Made by a program: the position numbers and the translations under genes. A stretch of 64,000 nucleotides of DNA from Silvanigrella paludirubra (GTDB lineage Bacteria > Bdellovibrionota_B > Oligoflexia > Silvanigrellales > Silvanigrellaceae), in assembly GCF_009208775.1 (NCBI RefSeq), contig NZ_WFLM01000005.1, positions 313,168-377,167 of the forward strand, written 5' to 3'. The notes under the pieces are model-generated. The model ran no database searches, had not been told where the DNA came from, and was given only the letters and a program-made list of their open reading frames with translations. Positions 35,558 to 44,161 of the stretch are shown here, in pieces; within the stretch, counting starts at the first letter, position 1; each line of letters starts with the position of its first letter.

Positions 35558-35595
35558 TTAAAAAAGACTAGTAGGTAAATCCTTACTAGTCTTTT
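35558..35595 (-). terminator. Intrinsic terminator after the HU gene
   Basis: A 12-bp stem (about 35562-35573 with 35584-35595; core GACTAGTA) plus two inner G-C pairs is followed on the minus strand by six T. It begins 24 bases past the HU stop. Confidence 0.85.
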
Positions 35596-35618
35596 GATAA
35601 GTAAACCTAAAATCAGTT

Positions 35619-35951
35619 TTATTTTTTCTTTTTAGCAGCTGATTTTCTTTTTACGCCAACTTTTTCTTTAAGTGAAGAAGCAACTCTAAAACTTACTTTT
35701 TTAGAAGCTGGTATTTTAATTTCTTCACCAGTTTGTGGATTGCGTCCCTTACGAGCTGCGCGGTCTTTTACTTGAAGAATTCCAAGTTTATCAATACGAA
35801 CTTTCTTGCCCGCAGCAACATGATCTTCAATTGCATCAAGAAAAGCTGCAATGACTTCTTTGGTTAATTTTTTTGGTAACTGATCAAATCTAGAAGAAAC
35901 CTCAACTGTTAAAGCAGAAGTAGAAACAGTCGCAACCTTTCTTTTTGTCAT
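35619..35951 (-). CDS. HU-family DNA-binding protein with Lys-rich tail
   Basis: The 110-residue nucleoid protein has KLTKEVIAAFLDAIEDHVAAGKKVRIDKLGILQVKDRAARKGRNPQTGEEIKIPASKKVSFRVASSLKEKV, in which KGRNPQTGEEI forms the DNA-inserting arm. It is longer than E. coli HU because of about 20 extra N-terminal residues and a Lys-rich end (KRKSAAKKKK), as in several delta-proteobacteria-like groups. GAGGAT lies four bases before the ATG at 35951; an upstream in-frame ATG at 35957 abuts that site and is unlikely. It is divergent from pdxY. Confidence 0.92.
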   Translation of the reverse strand: MTKRKVATVSTSALTVEVSSRFDQLPKKLTKEVIAAFLDAIEDHVAAGKKVRIDKLGILQVKDRAARKGRNPQTGEEIKIPASKKVSFRVASSLKEKVGVKRKSAAKKKK

Positions 35952-36062
35952 AAACATCCTCGCATGTGAAGGTTAAATGAAACTGCCGTTATAGTTGCCT
36001 GAAATGACATATATATCAAGAGGCAAAGTATAATTTTTTTACTTCTTATTGTACCATGAGAA

Positions 36063-36097
36063 AACTTTGAAGCCAAAATCCTCAAAGTTATTTTTTT
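36063..36097 (+). promoter_or_regulatory. Terminator-like hairpin in the pdxY leader, candidate attenuator
   Basis: AACTTTGA (36063-36070) pairs with TCAAAGTT (36082-36089), with an 11-nt loop, then A and seven T. It ends directly before the pdxY ribosome site GGAG at 36099. The gene upstream (HU) is divergent, so no plus-strand transcript needs ending here except the pdxY leader itself. Confidence 0.6.
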
Positions 36098-36106
36098 CGG
36101 AGATAT

Positions 36107-36970
36107 ATGACTATGGATCAATCTATTCTTTCTATACAATCTTGTGTAAGTTATGGCCATGTTGGTAATAGCGCTGTTACGTTTCCATTACAACGCCTTG
36201 GAGTTGAGGTTTGGCCTATACACACGGTCCTATTTTCTAACCATACAGGATATGGACAATGGGGCGGAAGAGTTTTTGACATTGCCGCAGTAAGAGATGT
36301 TTTTTTAGGAATAAAAGAACGGGGTGTCCTTAATAAATGTAGTGCAATGCTAAGTGGATATATGGGCTCTAAAGAGCTTGGAAATGTTATGATAGAAGCA
36401 ATTCTAGAACTCAGAAAATTAAATCCAAATATAATTTATTGTTGCGATCCAGTAATGGGGGATGTTGGAAGAGGTTTTTTTGTTAAAGAAGGTATACCCG
36501 AATTCTTTAAAGAAGAAATGATTAAATATGCAACAATTATAACTCCAAATCATTTTGAATTAGAATATTTAAGCGATCAAAAAGTAAATTCAATCGAAGA
36601 TGCAATTGAGGCATCTAATAAAATTTTATCAAAAGGTCCACAAGTTGTTTTAATCACTAGTCTGTTACTTAAAGATAACTTAACTTCAAATATTAGCATG
36701 ATGGCAGTTCATAAAAACTCTGTATATATAGTGACTACTCCTTATATTCCAATTACATTAAATGGAACAGGAGATATTACTGCGGCTTTATTTACTCATT
36801 TTTATTTAAAATACAAAACAATAGAAAAAGCTTTAGAAGAAACGATTTCAAGAGTTTTCAGCATTATAGAAGAAACACATAAAGAAAATTCAAAAGAATT
36901 AGTTTTAATAAAATCTCAAAATTATTTAATTCAACCTAAACATTTTTTTAAAGCAGAAAAAGTAAAATAA
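36107..36970 (+). CDS. pdxY: Pyridoxal kinase
   Basis: The 287-residue ribokinase-fold enzyme phosphorylates pyridoxal to PLP (vitamin B6 salvage). VSYGHVGNSAVTFPLQRLGVEVWPIHTVLFSNHTGYG is the PdxY/PdxK N-terminal block, GYMGS, DPVMGDVGRGFFV and TPNHFELEYL follow, and TLNGTGDITAALF holds the ATP loop; usual TGTGD reads NGTGD, catalytic Asp kept. ATG at 36107 and ATG at 36113 are both usable: GGAG lies four and ten bases before them. It is convergent with the MgtC-like gene, with three bases between stops. Confidence 0.93.
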   Translation: MTMDQSILSIQSCVSYGHVGNSAVTFPLQRLGVEVWPIHTVLFSNHTGYGQWGGRVFDIAAVRDVFLGIKERGVLNKCSAMLSGYMGSKELGNVMIEAILELRKLNPNIIYCCDPVMGDVGRGFFVKEGIPEFFKEEMIKYATIITPNHFELEYLSDQKVNSIEDAIEASNKILSKGPQVVLITSLLLKDNLTSNISMMAVHKNSVYIVTTPYIPITLNGTGDITAALFTHFYLKYKTIEKALEETISRVFSIIEETHKENSKELVLIKSQNYLIQPKHFFKAEKVK

Positions 36971-36973
36971 ATC

Positions 36974-37504
36974 TCAATCCATCGTTCCGCCTTTTCCGCT
37001 ATTATGGTCAGAGCTACTATGAGATCGATGTTTGAAAAAACGCTTTTCAAAATAAGCAACAAAAGATAAAAAACAAATAAGTCCAATTGTAATTATTATT
37101 GTTGATAAAAAAATGCCATATCCAATCATAATTCCCAAAGCAGAAACAGTCCAAATAACAGCTGCTGTTGTCAAGCCTTGAACCTTACTTTGAGATTTAA
37201 ATATTGCACCAGCACCAATGAATCCTATTCCAGAAACAATTTGTGATACAATACGGGTAACATCTGCTGATGGTGCAGGTGTTGCCGAGCCATAATCTGA
37301 CATCATCAAAGATGCTGCCGTAAATAATGCAGAAGCAGCACAAATAAGTGCATTTGTTTTAATACCAGCGAGTTTTCCTCTATACTCTCTTTCTATTCCA
37401 ACAATAGTCCCAACAATTAAGGCAACGCCAACTTTTGGCAATAGAAAAAGAAGAATATCAATCTCAGGTAAGTAGTGTATAGGTAATTCGTAATCTAATG
37501 CCAT
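36974..37504 (-). CDS. MgtC/SapB family membrane protein
   Basis: The 176-residue protein has about five hydrophobic helices. ALIVGTIVGIEREYRGKLAGIKTNALICAASALF is the MgtC hallmark, including GIERE and AGIKT, and IVSGIGFIGAGAIFKSQSKVQGLTTAAVIW is the second conserved block. MgtC proteins aid growth at low Mg2+ and in host cells, in Salmonella partly by acting on the F-ATPase. The C-terminus is short, His/Ser-rich and lacks the soluble domain of Salmonella MgtC. AAAGGA precedes the ATG. Confidence 0.9.
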   Translation of the reverse strand: MALDYELPIHYLPEIDILLFLLPKVGVALIVGTIVGIEREYRGKLAGIKTNALICAASALFTAASLMMSDYGSATPAPSADVTRIVSQIVSGIGFIGAGAIFKSQSKVQGLTTAAVIWTVSALGIMIGYGIFLSTIIITIGLICFLSFVAYFEKRFFKHRSHSSSDHNSGKGGTMD

Positions 37505-37667
37505 TTAATAAGTCCTTTAATTATTTAAACTTATTTATTCTATTTTATTCTTTTTTGAGAAAATTGTTTGCAAATTTTTCATTGATTGCCAAAGTAATGA
37601 CCAGACATTAAAAAAAATGAACTAAATGACGAATGAATTATAAATGAAATGATTTTTTGGAGTTAAA

Positions 37668-37952
37668 ATGACTGAAAAAAAGGTTCAAATTAATGAAGAT
37701 GATTTAGCAAGACACATGGGCGATCAAGCTTCTAGAGCAGAAACATCTGGAATTGCCCAAAAGAAATTTTTTCATTTTCAAAAATTAATTACAAAGGTCT
37801 ATTCACTGTCTGACAAGGAATTTGACATAGCATTTTCAACGTTAGAAAGCATGCTAGAAAACTTTAATAGTAAAAAATTAAATGCCAAAAAAGATGAATC
37901 CGCAGAAAAAAATAAAACAAAATCAATAGAAATAATTACAAATAAACAATAA
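37668..37952 (+). CDS. Small charged protein, unknown
   Basis: The 94-residue product is soluble, helical and Lys/Glu-rich, with HMGDQASRAETSGIAQKKFFHFQKLI in the middle and a low-complexity Lys-rich tail. TTGGAG precedes the ATG. No family is recognised. It faces the lipoprotein gene convergently with five bases between stops. Confidence 0.65.
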   Translation: MTEKKVQINEDDLARHMGDQASRAETSGIAQKKFFHFQKLITKVYSLSDKEFDIAFSTLESMLENFNSKKLNAKKDESAEKNKTKSIEIITNKQ

Positions 37953-37957
37953 TAATC

Positions 37958-38764
37958 TTATTGATATTCTGAAAATATAATAGAAAATTTATTTTCTTTA
38001 GACCTAAATATTGCTGAAGTAGGTTTAACTTCTAAAGGATTCACAAAAGCTATCCACTTTACTTCAACTTGGGTATCTTGAGAAAAAAATCCATAATAAA
38101 AACGACTATTCACAATTATGGCATATCCATTTTCATTTTTTGTTAACGAAACATAACTTTGAACTTCTATGTTGGAACCTGAAATATCAATATTTGAAAT
38201 TGAAAAGTACTTATTATTTGAATCGTTTTTTTCTGGCTCTTGCTGAGGAATATCATTTGCTTCTAAATCTTTTTGTTCTTTTTTCTCTCGAACAATATAA
38301 ATACCATTATTATCTTTTTGTTTTAAAAATGCGTATTCACCACATAAAAAACTACGCAAACCTTTTGCACCAATTTTAGAAAACAAAGAAGAAAATTGCT
38401 CAAAATAATCATTTGAAATAATAATATTATTAGATGAATTATAATTTATTTTATTTTCATCAATATCAAAAGAATAATATTCTTCACCCAATGGACCAAT
38501 TACACTTGTTTTTAAAAGATTATAATTATTTTTCCAAACACTTTCCATTTCTATTGGTGGAAGGCGGACGCTATCCGTGCTAAAATCTGCTAAAAATTGT
38601 GGGTTACTTGCCTTGTAACATTTTTCTTTTATTATTTTTACAACTTCATTTATTGGATCTTCTTTTTTTACCAATATAAGTTCTTGTTTTTTCTTTGAAG
38701 AAACACACGAAGAAAAAACAAAAAATGGAAAAATTATTAAAATATTAAAAATAAATTTATTCAT
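37958..38764 (-). CDS. Lipoprotein of unknown function
   Basis: The 268-residue product has a lipoprotein signal: basic start, hydrophobic core and the lipobox FSSC at residues 16-19. The mature part is rich in Asn, Ser and Lys with beta-type alternation and an acidic low-complexity patch (EANDIPQQEPEKNDSNN). The gene starts five bases after the gshB stop, so the two are likely cotranscribed. No family is recognised. Confidence 0.8.
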   Translation of the reverse strand: MNKFIFNILIIFPFFVFSSCVSSKKKQELILVKKEDPINEVVKIIKEKCYKASNPQFLADFSTDSVRLPPIEMESVWKNNYNLLKTSVIGPLGEEYYSFDIDENKINYNSSNNIIISNDYFEQFSSLFSKIGAKGLRSFLCGEYAFLKQKDNNGIYIVREKKEQKDLEANDIPQQEPEKNDSNNKYFSISNIDISGSNIEVQSYVSLTKNENGYAIIVNSRFYYGFFSQDTQVEVKWIAFVNPLEVKPTSAIFRSKENKFSIIFSEYQ

Positions 38765-38769
38765 AATAT

Positions 38770-39738
38770 TTATTTCACCATTAGTTGAAAAGCTGTTTTC
38801 GCAATATTTTTTCCAGCTAAAAACTCATACGTCCTTAATCCTGTTGGAGAAGTAATATTAATTTCACCTATTCTACAACCTATTAAGTCGAGCCCTGCAA
38901 ATAAAATATTTTTACTTTTTAAATATTCAGCAATTTTATTGCAAATTAAATTTTGCTCTTTCGACATTTCGCGTAAAATAGCAGAGCCACCCTGGGCTAA
39001 ATTAGAAGCAATTTTTCCTTCCGCAGGAATTCGAACAAAATCACCAATAACAACACCGTTTGCAATTAAGACCCTACGATCACCCTGAGTATGAATTTCT
39101 TCTAGAAATGGCTGAATCATTATTTTTGACATATTTAAATTTTCATTATTTTTTAAATTTAAAAATAATGATTCTGTATTTTTAAAATGCTCCACACTTT
39201 CACCACCATGGCCTAACCAAGGTTTACAAATAATTCCGTTTTTCATTAGAGATTTATTTTCATTACAAAAATCTTTAATTATTTCAAAAGAAGAAGATAA
39301 ACAAGTAGGAATAATTTGATCATGAGTTAAAACACCATCAGAAAAGGCTTTCCATTGAAGAGCTTTTTCATGAAAAGATAAAAGAGCTTCTGCAGGATTT
39401 ATTATTTTAACATCTGATTGTGAAGCTAGTATCCAACATAAATCTTTATAATTTTCATTAAAAGGAGGATCTTTTCTAACGAAACAAATTTCAAATTCTC
39501 TTAAGGGTATTTTTTTTTTATTTATTAAGTCAAATTTAATTTCATCAGTTGAAACCGAATGTATTTGATTTAAATCACTGACAAAAACACTTTCACCAAA
39601 TAAATGTACGTTGTTAGATTCACACCAAAAAACTTGCCAAGAGTCCTCAATTGCAGCTTGAGCCAAGGCTATGCTTGAGTCTGATTTTAGTTTTGCTTTT
39701 TCAATAGGGTCTGCAATAATTAATAATTTTTTCTGCAT
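38770..39738 (-). CDS. gshB: Glutathione synthase
   Basis: This 322-residue ATP-grasp enzyme joins gamma-glutamylcysteine and glycine. LLIIADPIEKAKLKSDSSIALAQAA matches the GshB start (DPxxxxxxxKDSTxxLxxEA), FVRKDPPF is the conserved DPPF block, CKPWLGHGGESVEHF is the nucleotide loop (KPLxGxGG), and GDRRVLIANG and NLAQGGSA continue the fold. The end INITSPTGLRTYEF equals the family INVTSPTGxxE block with an inserted RTY, a mild oddity. gshA is not in the window. It is followed by a lipoprotein gene after five bases. Confidence 0.9.
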   Translation of the reverse strand: MQKKLLIIADPIEKAKLKSDSSIALAQAAIEDSWQVFWCESNNVHLFGESVFVSDLNQIHSVSTDEIKFDLINKKKIPLREFEICFVRKDPPFNENYKDLCWILASQSDVKIINPAEALLSFHEKALQWKAFSDGVLTHDQIIPTCLSSSFEIIKDFCNENKSLMKNGIICKPWLGHGGESVEHFKNTESLFLNLKNNENLNMSKIMIQPFLEEIHTQGDRRVLIANGVVIGDFVRIPAEGKIASNLAQGGSAILREMSKEQNLICNKIAEYLKSKNILFAGLDLIGCRIGEINITSPTGLRTYEFLAGKNIAKTAFQLMVK

Positions 39739-39888
39739 AAAAGCTACATTCCTTTTAGGACAAAGCTAATCAATGCATAACTGTATTATAATCCAATGTA
39801 AATTGCAATCAAGAGCTTGCTCGTGAATCAAAATGAATGATATAAAATAAGTTTACTTACCATGTCACTTTAATAGGGAGTGAAAACA

Positions 39889-41064
39889 ATGATTGATTAT
39901 AGAAAACTTGGTTTTGTTTCAACAAAACAACACACTATTTGTGAATATGAAGGAAAAATGCTTGCTGAACATGTTATCACTCGTGATGGTTTTAATGATC
40001 ATTATTCTATATTATATCAAAAAAGAGCTCCAACTCACGAGATTAAATCTGAAATTTTTAAACATGATAATCCATTTTTTCCTAATTATAACAAAGAAAG
40101 TAATACAGAACTAAAACGCCGTCATTTTCAAACACCTATTTATAAAAAAGAAGGCAATCTTTTAGATTCTAGAGCAACATTACTTGTAAATAATAGCTGC
40201 ACTGTGGGTATAGCAAATCTTTCTAAAAGCGATACGTATTTTTTCTCGAATTCTGATGCAGACGAATTATTTTTTGTCTCAGAAGGCAAAGGTGTTTTAC
40301 AAACTGTAATGGGAGAAATTGATTATAAAAAGGGGGATTATCTTTTTATTCCCAAAGCAATTCCGTATCGTTTTTTACCAAATGATAAATCAAACATGCT
40401 AATTGTAGAGGGTAAAAATAAATTTGGAATTCCTTCTGAATTTAGATTAGCAATGGGTCAACTTAAACTTGATGCGCCTTATAATCATAGAGATTTTCAT
40501 TCTCCAAGTAGATTATTAAATATAGATGAAAATGAGAATTATCCCATAATTGTAAAAAAAGACAATCAATTAACAATTCACGAATATACAGATTTCCCAT
40601 ATAAAGTTGTAGGATGGGATGGTTGGTATTGGCCTTTTTCATTCTCTGTTTATGATTATCAGCCTAAAACAAGCTCCGTGCATTTACCACCAACAATTCA
40701 CACCGCTTTTAGTGGTAATAAATTTTATGTCATGAATTTTGTTCCACGAATGTTAGATTACCATCCGAAAGCAGTTCCATGCCCATGGCCACACTCGAGC
40801 ATAGACTGTGATGAAGTCATTTTTTATGTGAGCGGAGATTTTACGAGCCGTAAGGGTATTTCAAATTATTCTATAAGTTATCATCCTTCCGGGATCCCAC
40901 ATGGACCTCATCCTGAACGTTATGAACAAAGCATTGGCGCAAAATATACGCAAGAACTTGCAATAATGGTTGACACGTTTGAGCCATTATTTGTAACAGA
41001 AGCAGCAATGGTACTTGAAGATAAAAAGTATCATTATACTTGGGATAGCCCAAATCATCTTTAA
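39889..41064 (+). CDS. hmgA: Homogentisate 1,2-dioxygenase (short bacterial type)
   Basis: The 391-residue cupin enzyme opens the ring of homogentisate to maleylacetoacetate. ADELFFVSEGKGVLQTVMGEIDYKKGDYLFIPKAIPYRF is the N-terminal cupin. Probable iron ligands lie in PHSSIDCDEV (His302, Glu309) and IPHGPHP (His338). MVDTFEPLFVT near the end is typical. At about 390 residues it is shorter than the 440-residue mammalian or Pseudomonas enzyme but agrees with a widespread bacterial subgroup. The ATG at 39889 has AGGGAG nine bases upstream; a GTG at 39880 overlaps that site. It is followed by murG after 13 bases. It shares the tyrosine pathway with fahA at 17638. Confidence 0.88.
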   Translation: MIDYRKLGFVSTKQHTICEYEGKMLAEHVITRDGFNDHYSILYQKRAPTHEIKSEIFKHDNPFFPNYNKESNTELKRRHFQTPIYKKEGNLLDSRATLLVNNSCTVGIANLSKSDTYFFSNSDADELFFVSEGKGVLQTVMGEIDYKKGDYLFIPKAIPYRFLPNDKSNMLIVEGKNKFGIPSEFRLAMGQLKLDAPYNHRDFHSPSRLLNIDENENYPIIVKKDNQLTIHEYTDFPYKVVGWDGWYWPFSFSVYDYQPKTSSVHLPPTIHTAFSGNKFYVMNFVPRMLDYHPKAVPCPWPHSSIDCDEVIFYVSGDFTSRKGISNYSISYHPSGIPHGPHPERYEQSIGAKYTQELAIMVDTFEPLFVTEAAMVLEDKKYHYTWDSPNHL

Positions 41065-41077
41065 ACATTTAATAGAA

Positions 41078-42232
41078 ATGGCACAAAGAATGGCTCAAAA
41101 AGAATCTGAAAATCATTTTAATGTTGTGCTTACTGGAGGCGGAACTGCTGGTCATGTTTGGCCTCATTTTGCTTTATTTGAAGCTAGTAATTCGGCACTT
41201 GCAAAAGCTTTCCAAGAAAATAAAATCAATGTTCATTATGTCGGTTCACAGTCTGGAATGGAAAAGGATCTTGTCCTCTCCAATCAGCCTACCTGGAAAT
41301 ACTATTCAATTGCCACTGGAAAATTACGCCGTTACTTTAGTCTAAAAAACTTTACTGATCCTTTTTTAATATTATTAGGTATAATACAAGCTTTTATATT
41401 ATTAGGAAAAGTAAAAGCGTCTATTGTATTTTCTAAAGGTGGATTTGTATCAGCTCCTGTTGTTTGGGCTGCTTGGTTACGTGGCATTCCAATTATTATT
41501 CATGAAAGCGATGCTACGCCTGCATTAGCCACTAAATTAACAATTCCTTTTGCATTAAAAGCTCTTGTTGCTTTTCCTGAAACAATTAAAAGAATTTCAC
41601 CATTATTTCAAAATAGAGTAATTGAAATTGGACTACCAATTAGAGAGTCTTTGTTTTCTGCAACAAAAGAAGAAAGTCAAAAATATTTTTCTTTATCTCC
41701 AGAACGAAAAACAATTTTAATTTTTGGTGGTAGTTTAGGAGCGCAAAGTTTAAATAAAAAAATGTTCGATATTATCCCTGAATTGCATAATAATTACAAT
41801 ATTATTCATATTGTAGGTAAGGGAAATAAATTTGAAATTCCTGGTTTATCTAACTATAGACAACTCGAATTTTTAAATGATGGCATGAAGTTTGCATACG
41901 CCTGCGCTGATCTCGCTATTTGCAGAGCGGGCGCAAGTAGTATTTTTGAATTAGCTGCAGCCCGCGTTCCCATGATTCTCATTCCATTAGGAATGCATGC
42001 AAGCAGGGGGGATCAAATTATTAATGCCCGCATTTTTATGAATAAAGGCTGGGCTCAATCCATAGATGAAAATACATTTCAAAATAACTCAGCTATTCAG
42101 CTTATTGAATCGACAATAAATTCGCTTGAAGAAAGAAAAAAAGCCCTCGAAAGTGCTCCTACAAAAGAATCTGCTATGAAAACTGCAGATCTTATATGGG
42201 AAATATTATTAAAAAATGAGAATAATAAGTAA
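41078..42232 (+). CDS. murG: UDP-GlcNAc:lipid I GlcNAc transferase
   Basis: The glycosyltransferase makes lipid II in peptidoglycan synthesis at the inner membrane. LTGGGTAGHVWPHFAL is the MurG G-loop, IVFSKGGFVSAPVVWAA and IIHESDATPALATK are family blocks, IFGGSLGAQSLNKKM is the second G-loop, and CRAGASSIFELAAARVPMILIPLGMHASRGDQI binds UDP-GlcNAc. I use the ATG at 41078 (384 residues); the longer frame from 41015 overlaps hmgA and is unlikely, and ATG 41087 is also possible since no strong ribosome site is seen. It is outside any division-cell-wall cluster; the neighbours are hmgA and tsaE, with a one-base overlap to tsaE. Confidence 0.94.
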   Translation: MAQRMAQKESENHFNVVLTGGGTAGHVWPHFALFEASNSALAKAFQENKINVHYVGSQSGMEKDLVLSNQPTWKYYSIATGKLRRYFSLKNFTDPFLILLGIIQAFILLGKVKASIVFSKGGFVSAPVVWAAWLRGIPIIIHESDATPALATKLTIPFALKALVAFPETIKRISPLFQNRVIEIGLPIRESLFSATKEESQKYFSLSPERKTILIFGGSLGAQSLNKKMFDIIPELHNNYNIIHIVGKGNKFEIPGLSNYRQLEFLNDGMKFAYACADLAICRAGASSIFELAAARVPMILIPLGMHASRGDQIINARIFMNKGWAQSIDENTFQNNSAIQLIESTINSLEERKKALESAPTKESAMKTADLIWEILLKNENNK

Positions 42233-42786
42233 TGTCTGAAATTAATAATTTTAAACTTAATTTTGAAAAATTAATGAGTCAAAACCCAAATGACTCATTA
42301 GCCGAAATTAATCTTAGTTTTCATGAAATACCTGAATTTGCTAAAATCATTTGTGCAAATTTAGAGCCTGGAGATTGGCTTTTTTTAGATGGAGATCTTG
42401 GTTCAGGAAAAACAGCATTTACAAAAGAATTATCAATATCTCTTGGAGCAAATGAATTTTCTACAAGCCCAACATTTTCTATTTTAAATTCTGAATTACT
42501 AAACCCATTAAAAGGCATAAAAAACTCTAAAATTCTAAAATTAATTCATTTAGATTTATATCGTTTAAAAAATGGCAAAGAACTTATTTATTTAGGTTTA
42601 GAGAACGAATTTAATTTAAATTCTTCCATTTGTGTATTTGAATGGCCTTATAATGTAGAAGAAGAAGATTTTGAAACTTTATTTAAAGTAACAAAATGCT
42701 CGAGACCAAAAAGAATTATTGAAATATTAATTAATCTCAATTCTGATAGCTCATCAAGAAATTACACCGTTAAAAAGATTTTATAG
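42232..42786 (+). CDS. tsaE: tRNA threonylcarbamoyladenosine biosynthesis ATPase
   Basis: The 184-residue P-loop ATPase supports the TsaB-TsaD complex in t6A37 synthesis. Walker A is LDGDLGSGKTAFTK, STSPTFSILNSE is the conserved TSPTF block, and LIHLDLYRLKNGKEL the HxDxYRL block. It is longer than most TsaE (about 150 residues) through 30 extra N-terminal residues and an insert after the TSPTF region. Its ATG overlaps the murG stop by one base. Its last 17 bases overlap the convergent MFS gene. Confidence 0.93.
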   Translation: MSEINNFKLNFEKLMSQNPNDSLAEINLSFHEIPEFAKIICANLEPGDWLFLDGDLGSGKTAFTKELSISLGANEFSTSPTFSILNSELLNPLKGIKNSKILKLIHLDLYRLKNGKELIYLGLENEFNLNSSICVFEWPYNVEEEDFETLFKVTKCSRPKRIIEILINLNSDSSSRNYTVKKIL

Positions 42787-44023
42787 CTTCATGTTTTATT
42801 ACTTTTCTTTTTAAAACATAAGATAATATACTACCACAAACTATAAATAATATCGTTAAGTTTACATAATAATGCTTATCAAAAACATTCGCAAATAATC
42901 CTATTAAAGCTGCTGAAAAAGCTCCCGCTAATAATTGTAAGGTACCAAGTAATCCAGATACTAGTCCTGAATTTTTAGAAAAATGAAGAATCCCAGCAGA
43001 CATTGCTGTACTAAGCAAAAATCCATTGCTACCTGTTACTAAAGTTACAGAAATCATTAATGTCCAAACATTAAGAGCATTAAATGACTCTAATAAAAAA
43101 AGAAGTAAACAACTTATCATCATGCCATTTATACCAATATTTAAAATATAATTTACAGATTTAGTTTTAAGCAATGAACGAGCAATAAGTGAAGTTGTAA
43201 AATAAGGAATAACGGCTGGAAGGTATAATAAACCAATTATTGCTGCAGAATAATCCATTTTATGGAACATCAATGGAGCACCTGCTGCATAGACCCACCA
43301 AACAGCAGTTGAAAAACAAACAATGAATATATAATAAAGTAACTTTAAATCTGTTAACATAATATAAAAATTATTTAAAATACTAAGTAAACTTAAATTT
43401 TTAGTTCTTTTTTCAATTGGTTTTGTTTCAGGTAAAAAGATAAAAACAAATAAGCTAATTATCAATCCAAAGATAAATACAAACACAAAACTTGAACGCC
43501 ATGAAAAGTAAATAGATAAAGCTCCCCCAATAGAAGGTGCTAAAGCGGGGGAAAGGGATACTAAAGGAACTAATACAGCAAATGCTCTTTGAGCTTTTAA
43601 AGGTTCAAAAACATCAGAGAATAGAGAACGCCCTATTACGATACAGGCAGATGCAGAAATTGCTTGAAAAAATCGACAAATAATAAAAAATTCTATATTT
43701 TTAGAAAAAATACAGCCTAAAGTTGCTAACAAAAACATAGGTATCATTAGATTCAAAATTGATTTTCTTCCAAAACGATCAGACAATAGCCCATGCGGAA
43801 TTTGACCAAGAGATAATCCAACAATAAAAGCGGTTAAAGACATTTGTGACAAACTCATCGAAGTATTAAAATATTTTGTCATTTCTGGCAAAAAAGGTAA
43901 AAATACATCAGAAGAAATAAAAACAATCATACACAATAAAGAAACAGATATAATAAAAAACCATTCTTGGGCACTTGAAATTTTATCTTGTAACAGATTT
44001 TTTTTAAATTCAGCTATATTCAT
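42770..44023 (-). CDS. MFS efflux transporter, Bcr/CflA type
   Basis: The 417-residue membrane protein has 12 predicted helices. SQMSLTAFIVGLSLGQIPHGLLSDRFGRKS contains MFS motif A, ICRFFQAISASACIVIGRSLFSD is the DHA1 motif, and SPALAPSIGGALSIYFSWR is the motif C region of drug:H+ antiporters. Bcr/CflA members export drugs or small metabolites. AAGGTGA precedes the ATG. Its C-terminal codons overlap tsaE on the other strand. Confidence 0.9.
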   Translation of the reverse strand: MNIAEFKKNLLQDKISSAQEWFFIISVSLLCMIVFISSDVFLPFLPEMTKYFNTSMSLSQMSLTAFIVGLSLGQIPHGLLSDRFGRKSILNLMIPMFLLATLGCIFSKNIEFFIICRFFQAISASACIVIGRSLFSDVFEPLKAQRAFAVLVPLVSLSPALAPSIGGALSIYFSWRSSFVFVFIFGLIISLFVFIFLPETKPIEKRTKNLSLLSILNNFYIMLTDLKLLYYIFIVCFSTAVWWVYAAGAPLMFHKMDYSAAIIGLLYLPAVIPYFTTSLIARSLLKTKSVNYILNIGINGMMISCLLLFLLESFNALNVWTLMISVTLVTGSNGFLLSTAMSAGILHFSKNSGLVSGLLGTLQLLAGAFSAALIGLFANVFDKHYYVNLTILFIVCGSILSYVLKRKVIKHEAIKSF

Positions 44024-44161
44024 GAATTCACCTTAAATTTTTAATTCTAATAAAATTTATTATTAATCTATTCATTTTTGCATGTCAAAAACTAAACGTA
44101 CATATTTTTTAAAAACAATATAATAAATTTATAATTTTTTAGACTCATTGGTGAATATAAA

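Noticed and set aside
41015-41077. Longer murG start inside hmgA
   Set aside because: It would add 21 residues absent from MurG proteins and overlap hmgA by 50 bases without a ribosome site.
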